NCBI GenBank assembly: GCA_038030265.1
Contig: CM075940.1
Span: 12,400,001-12,464,000 of the forward strand
Source of the DNA: Corythucha ciliata
Taxonomy: Eukaryota; Arthropoda; Insecta; Hemiptera; Tingidae
Length of the DNA: 64,000 bases
Reading direction: 5' to 3'
Numbering within the stretch: position 1 is the first letter of the stretch; every line of letters starts with the position of its first letter. The position numbers and the translations under genes are program-made. The notes beneath the pieces are model-generated. The model worked only from the letters and a program-made list of their open reading frames with translations. It was not told the origin of the DNA and made no database searches. Positions 56,336-64,000 of the stretch are shown one piece after another.

Positions 56336-57036
56336 TTTCTTCATCGTTTAAAATTAATAACTGTGTCCGTAGCAAACCCTTGCGAAGATGGAACGAAACC
56401 CAAGCAAATTGGGATGATTTCAGGAGCTGTATGTCGTCATTTGATAGCACAAGCTTTAACACATACGATGATTTTAAAAAAACTCTTGAGCTGGCCTGTG
56501 ACACAGCCATACCTAAATGTTCTACCGCGAGAAATAAAAACCATACAATTTGGTGGAATGATGATTGCTCTGCTGCTAAAAGACACAGGTCTGCGGCATT
56601 CTCTGCTTACAAAAATACCCCATCAATGAATACATACTTGGAGCTTAAAAAGGCAGCAGCCAGGGCAAAACGTGTCGTGAAGCAGGCAAAGCGTCAATCC
56701 TGGAGAACATTTTGTGGACAGCTTAACGGCAGCTTCCCTATTGGAGACGTGTGGAAGAGAATCAAACGTTTAAAAAACCCAGCTCCTGATATCATCTTCC
56801 CAGTTAGTAAAGAAAAGTGGTGCGACGATTTTCTTTGCAAATTAACTCCGGATTCCGTGCCTGAGCCAATTCCGGATTTTTCGATAGCTTTTGACCAATC
56901 ATGCTTTCTGACCAGTGCGTTTACGGTCAAGGAGGTGGACCTGGCCATTAAAAATTCAAAAAATACATCACCTGGCATTGATCAAATAACGTACTCGATT
57001 CTGAAACAATGTTCCATGTCAACAAAAAAAAGTTAA
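56336..57036 (+). pseudogene. Element B ORF2: linker to reverse transcriptase
   Basis: After the shift (frame open from 56287) the linker reads RRWNETQANWDDFRSC, TIWWNDDCSAAKRHRSA and WRTFCGQLNGSFPIGDVW, then reaches the first RT block, NTSPGIDQITYSILKQC. The frame is lost in an eight-A run near 57027-57034, and the next frame begins inside it. Confidence 0.83.
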
Positions 57037-57617
57037 CAAATATTTTCAATGATATTTGGCATAATGGAATTTTCCCAGACAGTTGGAAAGAATATTTAAT
57101 TTATCCCCTAAAGAAACAAAACAAACCTCCTAACCACTTCGACTCTTACCGCCCGATCTCTCTGTCTTCATGTGTAGTCAGGACTTTGGAAAGGATTCTG
57201 AAGAACCGGCTGGAATTTTGGCTAGAAAACAAAGAAGTTCTTCCCCGCAGTCAATTTGGATTCCGAAGAGGCCGAAGCACGGTACACAGTCTTTCCAAAT
57301 TTACCACCGACATTCAACTAGGATTTACTGAAGGAAAAATTACACTGGCTATTTTCCTAGACATTTCGGACGCGTACAATAATGTAAATCTTCGCATCCT
57401 GTACGATATGATGGTTAAAATCGGGGTTTCCCCATTTTTTGCCCATAGAATAGTTTCGTTGATCTCGAATCGCAAACTGTACCTGCAAGTTAGTGATTCT
57501 CGGCTCGGTCCCAGGCTTGTCAACAAAGGTTTGCCCCAGGGGGGGGGGGGGTCCTTAGTCCTATATTGTATGCGATATACGTGGCAGATTTGGAGGAGGT
57601 TCTTCCAGACGCTGTGA
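57009..57617 (+). pseudogene. Element B ORF2: reverse transcriptase fingers and palm, broken by a G run
   Basis: The frame carries SYRPISLSSCVVRTLERIL, FGFRRGRSTVHSLSKF, motif A at LAIFLDISDAYNNVN with the catalytic Asp present, and KGLPQG. At LPQG a 13-nt G run (57539-57551) throws the frame out, and the remaining residues to 57617 are out of frame. The RT continues in another frame from 57566. Confidence 0.87.
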
Positions 57618-58286
57618 ACATACTACAGTACGCGGACGACATATGTTTATATGTGACAGAGTCAAGCTTGGAGCGCTGTGTTGAGCTACTTCAACAAGGC
57701 GTACTCAGTTTTAACGAGTGGCTTTGCAGCAAAGGACTGGCGATTTCGGAAAATAAATCAGTAGTCTGTCCCTTCTCGAGACACAGATCTAACGCGCTAG
57801 GTGACCAAGTAACGTTAGGGAACTTTAATTTCCCCGTAAAGGAGGAAGTGAAGTTCCTGGGTTTACATTTCGACCGGAAACTCACCTGGAAAAGTCAAAT
57901 AGAAAAAATGGTAGTCAAGGCCGAAAGATACGTTAATGTGCTGCGAGACTCGTTGGGGAGCAGATCCGGATGTCAGCCTTTTGTTTTACAGAGCGACGGT
58001 TCGCTCGATTTTTTATTATGGGTGTATGTTGTACGGGTCGGCGTATAAATCTATCCTTAGAAAGCTAGATGTGATACAATTCAAATCTATTCGAATATGC
58101 CTTGGCATGCTTCAATCTACCCCAATCAACAATCTTCTCAACGAGGCCGGAGAAGTTCCTCTTAAAATCAGACGGGAGATTTTGTCAGACCGCCTTCTCC
58201 TTAAAATTAAAAGTTTGTACCCTGACATCACGCAAAAAATTTATCACCTGAATACGTTTGACATCCACACCCATGCTTGTACGTAG
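57566..58286 (+). pseudogene. Element B ORF2: catalytic box and thumb of reverse transcriptase
   Basis: Frame 57566-58048 begins YAIYVADLEEVLPD and carries LQYADDICLYV with both catalytic aspartates, then FLGLHFDRKLTWKSQI. A shift near 57950 leads to the frame 57936-58286 with LLFYRATVRSIFYYGCMLYGS and FKSIRICLGMLQSTPINNLL, the thumb segment shared with element A. Confidence 0.85.
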
Positions 58287-59326
58287 CTTCCGACGACTAC
58301 ATTCAATATTACCTCAAGTCAACTGTACCAATTATTCTATACCCCTATTCAAATTGTCCAAAGATACACACTCAAGTTTGTACAGAAAAAGTGATCTATT
58401 TCTGCAAAAGATGTTTTCCAATAACAAGGTGGTAGAAACAGAGTTAAAGCTGATGCCCAACTCTCATTACATATTCACCGACGGTTCTAAGTCACAATCG
58501 GGCTCTGGGTGTTCGTTCTATGACCAAACGTACGACGTTGGTCGTAGATTCAAACTTCCGGACAATACTTCGATCTTCACCTGTGAGGTAGTGGCGGTTC
58601 GAGAGGCTTTGAAATATTTCAACGGTCTATACACAACTAAAGACCTGGTTGTCATTACTGACAACAAAAGTATACTGGCGGCAATAGACAATCCCCTGGA
58701 ATATTTCAGAAGCTCCGTAACAATGTTAGAAGCCTTGGATATACTATGCCAAATTAGAAATAAAAATAAGAAAATCGTATTTTTCTGGGTTCCCAGCCAC
58801 TCGGGGATTTTTGGTAACGAGCAAGCAGACCGTCTTGCGAAACAGGCGCGCTCTACGGGCGAGCTGTTAAAAATAGACGCGAATTACTCGGAATTTTTCG
58901 GTTTAAGCAAATCAATACTGCGTCAAACGTGGTACCACAGTTACAGAGCAAGCGAAACTGGCCTGTTCTACGTAGGGCGTAACCCCACAATAAATTATTT
59001 CCCTTGGTTCCACAAACGGAATGTGTCCAAAAACTTGTGCGCAGCTTTGTGTCGGCTTAGGACCAACCACGGAATTTGCCCTGCATACCTTAAAAAAAAT
59101 AAATGTTCAGGTGTCTGACCAGTGCGAATCATGCCATACTTTAGGGAATTTGGAACACATCATCATGCATTGTAAAAAATTCACCGCAGAAAGACTTGAA
59201 TTGTTCAGAAATTTAGGGTCATTATTAGCAAACCCATTCAATTACATAAACATATTAATTTCCAAAGACTTAGACGTGTACAAAAACGTACATCAATTTT
59301 TACTTAGAATACAGCATCTAGTTTAA
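58258..59326 (+). pseudogene. Element B ORF2: RNase H domain and C-terminal zinc finger
   Basis: Frame 58258-59118 contains a complete RNase H: IFTDGSKSQSGSGC (Asp), TCEVVAVREALK (Glu), VITDNKSILAA (Asp) and VPSHSGIFGNEQADRLAK (His and Asp). A shift near 59100, again next to an A run, moves to the frame ending at 59326, which carries CESCHTLGNLEHIIMHC, the ORF2 C-terminal finger. The domain removes RNA from the hybrid and is characteristic of the I group. Confidence 0.88.
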
Positions 59327-59426
59327 ATCATAACATTTTCACACCCGCAATCAAACTAAAACTGTGGCTCCGGCTTCCGGGCTAATGCCAAGTAAAAAAA
59401 AAAAATATAAAAATAAAAAAAAAAAA

Positions 59427-59627
59427 GAAACCGTTAAAGACGTAAATCCAGGACGAAAAACAGCAATCATAGAACCAAGGCACCACAACACAAAACAAAA
59501 AATTCACCTGTCTAACGTGAAACGACCTAGAAAATTAAATAAACCTAACCCTTCTACGAACAGTCATGACCCAGGACCTGACATTCCAGGACACTCTGGG
59601 CTGCAGCAGCCGCAGGAGAACACCTGA
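59427..59627 (+). pseudogene. Displaced C-terminus of the Gypsy integrase
   Basis: The frame after the LINE A-rich tail reads TVKDVNPGRKTAIIEPRHHN and then KIHLSNVKRPRKLN. The final basic block with I/L-H-x-SNVKRPRK is the usual end of errantivirus pol. The frame ends in GLQQPQENT with a stop at 59625-59627. It shows where the integrase resumed before the insertion of element B. Confidence 0.8.
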
Positions 59628-59643
59628 AGGATGTGACTCATAA

Positions 59644-60345
59644 CCAGGGAGTGCTTCCCACTACGCTACAGTAATTCCCCAAAACCAATATGTGTTAAGA
59701 AGCAAAAATGATACAGCAGTCATGAAACCTCTAAAGAATAGTTGCATATTATCCAAGGTCTATTTGTGCTCACAATTCAGCCTATCGAATGAGAACGCGC
59801 ATTGTGAAAAGGAAATTCTTGTCCACGGGACTACCTCGAATTGTCATTTAGTTAATTTAGAAATTGTCGAAAACGAAATTACACCCATTCCCGAGATTAA
59901 TCAGTATCTTGGAATTTTTGTTAACGAGGAAACAATAGAAATAAAAAGAGATAAGGAAATAGAAACTAGAACTTTGAAAGGTATTTTTCTCATTGATACA
60001 GAAAAGGACTCAATCTATTTTAGACATGAGCTACTAAGATATAACTCATCAAGTACCGGACAACCAAGAATTGTATCCAATGTTAAATTCGCAATAGACA
60101 ATCACCCCAGCCCAAATTTGACAATTCAGTTTAAAGATCTCGATTTCGGGAACATCAAACTTAATAGGATTGTCTACCACTCAAATTTAGACGCCGCCCA
60201 TTTAACCATACCTAGCCTATGGACCATTCTGATCTATATTTTATTGATTTGTCTTGTAGCAATTGCCATAAAAAAGTATGTTATTAAGAGACCAATCCCC
60301 GAGAGTATCACCGGCATACGCCTTCCAGACGATGCCAGGATCTAA
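59644..60345 (+). pseudogene. Env-like C-terminal remnant of the LTR element
   Basis: An open stretch downstream of pol (open from about 59644, first GTG at 59692, no ATG near the start) ends with a TAA at 60343-60345 that overlaps the polypurine tract. Near the C-terminus a hydrophobic segment (about 23 residues, LWTILIYILLICLVAIAI followed by KKYVIK) fits a single membrane anchor with a short basic tail. This is the layout of the Env transmembrane subunit in errantiviruses. No signal peptide, furin site or receptor-binding part is visible, so most of the N-terminal half is deleted and the protein is not functional for entry. Confidence 0.72.
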
Positions 60346-60354
60346 GGGTGGAGG
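60344..60354 (+). promoter_or_regulatory. Polypurine tract
   Basis: AAGGGTGGAGG directly abuts the 3' LTR start (AGTTACG). It would prime plus-strand DNA synthesis. Confidence 0.75.
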
Positions 60355-60601
60355 AGTTACGTATGTTAAAATCATTGATCTAGCGTTATTAAATAGCAAA
60401 GTAAGATAGATTTAATTCTAGAATTAAGTGGGGGAAAGGAAAGCTGTGAGAAAAGAAAACGATGGGAAATCAGTCTTGGGCAGACATCTAAGCGTACCAC
60501 TTCGTATTTTAATCGGGTTTTTCTGTAATTAAAGTGAAAAGTATTCTTTGTGAAATAAAGTTTTTTTTTTAAACTAAAATTTCCGGAGTTATCACTTATC
60601 T
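60355..60601 (+). repeat. 3' LTR
   Basis: It is 247 bp and near-identical to the 5' LTR. AATAAA is at 60554-60559, followed by a T run. TTCA follows at 60602-60605. Confidence 0.93.
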
Positions 60602-60605
60602 TTCA
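60602..60605. repeat. Right 4-bp target-site duplication of the LTR element
   Basis: TTCA, identical to 52348-52351. Confidence 0.85.
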
Positions 60606-62150
60606 TGAATTAGTATTTTTTAAATTTTAGGCAAAATTACCTCCTGTGAATTGGCGTTTTTTTTTGTTTTTTTTTCAATATTATCCCTGAATTAGCGCCT
60701 TTTCCCAACTTCTATCAGCGAATTAGCTATTTTTCTAAATTATAACCGGTAATGACCGTTTTTTTCTCAATTTTTGCCGCAAATTAGCACTTTTTTTCTG
60801 TTCTATTCGCGAATTGGCGAATTTTCTCAGTTTTAGCCGTTATAGCAATTTGTCTCTATTCTTGCCCCGAATTAGCGTTTTTTCTCGTTTTTAGCCGCCA
60901 TGAATTAACGTTTTTTCTTTTTTATGTGGGAACTTGGCCTAAGAGCTACACATTAGCGTTTTTATTTTGTTATTTTACCGCAAATTCTCCTCTATACCCC
61001 GAAATCTTCTATTGATTCTCAATTTAATCACCGAATTAGCTCTTATTCTCAATTTTAGCAGCAAATTAGCGTCATTCTGCGCTAATGGGTAGATGGGACC
61101 TTTATTCGAGCTTTTTCTCTTTTTTATCTGTGAATTTTTACGTTTTTTTTTTCTATTGGAGCGTCCAATTAATAGTTTTTTTTTTTTTTTTTTTTTTCAC
61201 TTTTAGTCATGAGTTACCTCTTTTCCACAATTTTAGCTGAATTTGTCTTCAGAAATGGTGAATTTGCATTTTCCTGCAATTTCAGGCGCAATTATCAAAA
61301 TTCCTTTATTTGTCCAGCAATTAGTGAATTAATTGCGTTTAGAAGACCCTTTTCTACGGACAATTAGAGGATAACTCCCCTCCTCACCATACCATTCTAG
61401 TCACAACTGTGAATTCGAGGGAGTGGGGAGGCTGTAAATGAAGAAATTAATCTTTAAATTAAATAATTACTATTCTTTACTTGTTTTGAGTTCCGAGAAA
61501 AAATTGCTCCCCAGTTGGGATTCGAACCCACGACCTCCTAGTTTCACGCCAGGTGTTCTTACCATCTGAGCTATCACGGGAGTCGACGCAATGAGCCCTG
61601 AATTAGCTTTTTTCTCGTTTTTAGACGCCATGAATTAATGTTTTTTTTCAATTTTATGCGGGAACTTGACCTAAGAGCTGCACATTAGCGGTTTTTTTTT
61701 TCTTAATTTTACCGCAAATTCTCCTCTAAACACTGAAATCTTGTATTGATTCTCAATTTAATCACCGAATTATCTGTTATTCTCAATTTTATTAGCAAAT
61801 TAGCGTCATTCTGCGCTAATGGGCAGATGGAACCAAATTTATTCGGGCTTGTTCTCTTTTTTAGCTGTGAATTTATACTTTTTTTTCTATTATAGCGTCA
61901 AGTTAATAGTTTTTTTCACTTTTAGTCATGAGTCTTTTTCACGATTTTAGCCGAATTTGTCTTCAGAAACAGCGAATTGGCATTTTCCCCCAATTTCAGG
62001 CGCAAATTATCGTTTTTACACATTTTCAGACGTCTATTTTTAATTTTGTTATTTCACTTTTAGCTACGAATTAGCGTTTTTTTTTTGTTTTTTTTACAAG
62101 TTTAGCCGTGGACTTGCCCCAAAAGCAGCAAACACGCGTTTTTTGTCAAT
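60606..62150. repeat. Minisatellite array, right part, with a ~720-bp internal duplication
   Basis: Units of roughly 30-40 bp with the core GAATTAGCG, a T run and TCAATTTTAGCCGC repeat through the whole stretch. A larger duplication is visible: 60870-61300 resembles 61595-62015. Landmarks such as GCCATGAATTAA, GCGTCATTCTGCGCTAATGG and CTTCAGAAA are offset by 713-733 bp. The tRNA-like sequence at 61506-61582 lies at the junction of the two copies. Confidence 0.8.
61506..61582 (-). tRNA. tRNA-like sequence (degenerate; TGA anticodon position)
   Basis: On the minus strand an A box (TAGCTCAGATGG) and a perfect B box (GGTTCGAATCC) are present. There is also an anticodon-like stem CCTGG/CTAGG around CGTGAAA and a T6 pol III terminator three bases after the 3' end (61498-61503). 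The base 5' of the anticodon is G rather than the invariant T, the variable arm is short for a TGA (Ser) tRNA, and the acceptor stem pairs over only about five bases. This is more likely a tRNA pseudogene or a tRNA-derived repeat with an intact pol III promoter than a working tRNA. Confidence 0.55.
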
Positions 62151-64000
62151 TCCATCGCGGTCCACGCACCGCAAGTCTTTTTTTTTTTTTTTTTTTTTGG
62201 TCGTTTTCGTTTTATTTTCTCAAAGGAATGACACTGATTTCCTGTTAAAATCCGACATTAAATACGACAAAAAAAATTGGAAAACTTCTCCCCCTCAATC
62301 CCGTGAGCCGTGGGCCTCGTATGGTACCACATAATGACACCAACGCTCGGTTTTTGAGTTGATTGAAAACGACTGAAGAGATGGTCCCATGGCTGGGTGG
62401 GTGGGTGAGGTGGGGGCGGTTTGAATGTATTTTATCGACCATAGAACTCTATTTTGATGACACTATAATTTTTCAAATAACTAAAATTGATGTTATTACC
62501 TTAAATACTGTCAGTGATTGATTATTATTCTGTAATTGAAAGACCATCGAGTAGATATTGTAAACAAAATTAAGCTGAAATTTGTTTTAAAAAACTTTAA
62601 TTTATGTAATTGAACTGCCAAAATTTGTAATAAATACTAATTGTTCTTGGTATAAAGTTAATTACGCAGCTGTTTCTCCCAGTTTATTAATTGAGTTTTT
62701 GATAAAAATATCCTTGCTGTCATTTTATTGATTTATTAAACGAAGAATTGTCTCCGATTTGCTTACGCAGTAAAACAAGGTGAAACCCTTGTTGCCAGCG
62801 CTTGACATTAGCATTAATAAACGCTAACATCACTTCAGGGAATATCAATTGGCCTTATAGTTGCGTTGGTTCTCTTTCCCTCGCCAAAGAATCCTTTCAA
62901 CTTGGCTACTTGTTCCATCTTTTTTTTTTTGCCCTTTTTTTCATTTTCTCTGAAACAAGGTCGAAATCTGTGACTCGAATGCTCCCTCAATCGACACCTG
63001 GCTCAGAACTCACTGACCTTTCACCCTCACTCGTTTTAAAGGGGGGTTGCTAGGTGCTCCACACCTCCATTCCAACCCCTTTGCCGTTCCAAACGCTAAT
63101 CCACACTTCCATCGCACTTTCCCAGCATCATGCTCCATTTATTCTATATACTTTAAACCAGTAAGTAGGTTTAGAGGTGATTCTAATGGGAAATCCAAAT
63201 TGAAGCAGTCGTGGAAGAATGCCTCCAATCCGCAGGTTCTCTAAATAAGCTTCAACTTTTAAAATATTTCTTAAGTATAATAGAACTCAATTTAAAATTG
63301 AAAACTAAAATCCCTGATACTCCGCTCGCTTCTTCTTTTTAGCTGATATTGGATTGTCTTTCGTTTTTCCAAGCAGTAGGGTAATCGAATAATGCACCCA
63401 ATCATTCGCTTGAGTTACACCAGTACACTCTTTACGAGATTCTTCGGTGCTTCATGGAAAAATCCTCCATCTAAACTTCCCTCTCGTGTCACGTCTCTCT
63501 TCAACTCACTCGGGTACCGCATAATTAATTGAAAAAAAAAAAAAAAACTTGATGGAATCATTTTTTTATCGAGGGGCAATTACGCAGTAATTAAACGTAT
63601 TTTACTTTCACCCATCAACATCGTCGGTTGATTGATTCATTTCACCCAAACTTCAACGAAGTGTGATAGTTGTTTTTTTATTTTAATTTTTTATCGCTCC
63701 CTCAGTGAATAATCGACACGTACCAATCTATCATGCATGCGTAGAATACATTTTTAGGTCTTGAAAGTAATGAAAATCATTGCAGGCCCTGTAGGGCTCC
63801 AAAATTGTTGTTAAGGTCCGGAAAGTATTTTAATTACGTCTAATAGAACTACTCGATTCAATTGCAATTAGTGATTGGTAATTTGTAGTTGTAGTTTAGT
63901 TTATATGCCGTTTTGACAAATAACTTGTATTTTAACGTACCCCGAGAACTTAAACTCGTAATAGATCGTGAAAAATACCTCTTTGCATTTTTGTCGCTCT
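62151..64000. other. AT-rich sequence without a recognised gene
   Basis: No domain-bearing frame or RNA gene was seen. T runs occur near 62178-62198 and 62919-62930, and an A run near 63532-63546. Confidence 0.5.

Larger units (their letters stand above)
54804..59426 (+). mobile_element. I-type non-LTR element B nested in the LTR element
   Basis: It starts inside ORF1 (5'-truncated), continues through endonuclease, RT, RNase H and a C-terminal finger, and ends in an A-rich tail (about 59394-59426). After the tail the integrase C-terminal coding sequence resumes. Upstream AAAACTAAAGG and downstream AAAAAGAAACC suggest a junction at an A-rich site, with the length of any duplication obscured. 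Gag, linker and RT are related to elements A and E. At least five frameshifts occur in ORF2, two of them at homopolymers. Confidence 0.88.
52352..60601 (+). mobile_element. Errantivirus-like Gypsy LTR retrotransposon, internally deleted, carrying nested LINE B
   Basis: Two LTRs of 249 and 247 bp begin AGTTACGTA and end CACTTATCT, flanked by TTCA duplications. The primer binding site matches tRNA-Ser. The interior holds a stub of gag, the end of the protease, the end of RNase H and its spacer, a complete integrase core, an integrase C-terminus, an env-like remnant and a polypurine tract. The reverse-transcriptase core is absent. A LINE (B) lies inside the integrase frame. An env-like third frame, the AGTT LTR start and the tRNA-Ser primer all fit the 17.6/297 side of the errantiviruses. 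The copy cannot be autonomous. Confidence 0.92.

Overview
This window looks like repeat-rich, AT-rich intergenic DNA from a metazoan, most likely an arthropod. That is an inference from the transposon content: R1-type, LOA-type and I-type non-LTR retrotransposons, and an errantivirus-like Gypsy element primed by tRNA-Ser. I could not recognise any host protein-coding gene. Every long open frame with a recognisable domain belongs to a mobile element, and almost all of them are broken by frameshifts, stops or deletions. Long poly(G)/poly(C) runs of 9-13 nt are scattered throughout.

Layout. 1-4734: AT-rich sequence with microsatellites. 4735-6402: a 17-bp satellite array of roughly 98 units with higher-order structure, interrupted near its right edge by a GC-rich insert (6403-6872). 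7150-7930: diverged minisatellite. 7931-13920: nothing recognised. About 13920-22168: an I-type non-LTR element with RNase H (element A), whose ORF1 is split by a GC-rich, 5'-truncated R1-type element (14227-17378) flanked by an exact 14-bp target-site duplication. 25246-25338: two interlocked perfect inverted repeats. About 25340-28850: a decayed LOA-type element (C). 28960-29330: minisatellite. 29882-30610 (minus): a LINE reverse-transcriptase fragment (D). 30617-30816: a Copia reverse-transcriptase fragment. 30687-36940: a minus-strand I-type element (E) flanked on both sides by the same 956-bp sequence. 36941-40926: an R1/TRAS-type element (F) with a poly(A) tail. 44930-46080: minisatellite containing a tRNA gene. 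51950-62150: another minisatellite array, into which an errantivirus-like LTR retrotransposon (52352-60601, TTCA duplications) has inserted. That LTR element itself carries a nested I-type element (B, about 54804-59426). A second tRNA-like sequence lies in the right part of this array. 62150-64000: nothing recognised.

The window is therefore a record of nested insertions. Three points stand out. (1) The two LTRs are almost identical although the LINE nested between them is heavily frameshifted, so the composite may have moved as one unit. (2) Element E is bounded by a near-identical 956-bp direct repeat that behaves like a giant target-site duplication, and its long ORF2 has lost the reverse-transcriptase core in frame while keeping endonuclease and RNase H. 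(3) The nested insertion has created a 574-codon open frame joining a Gypsy integrase to a LINE gag protein.
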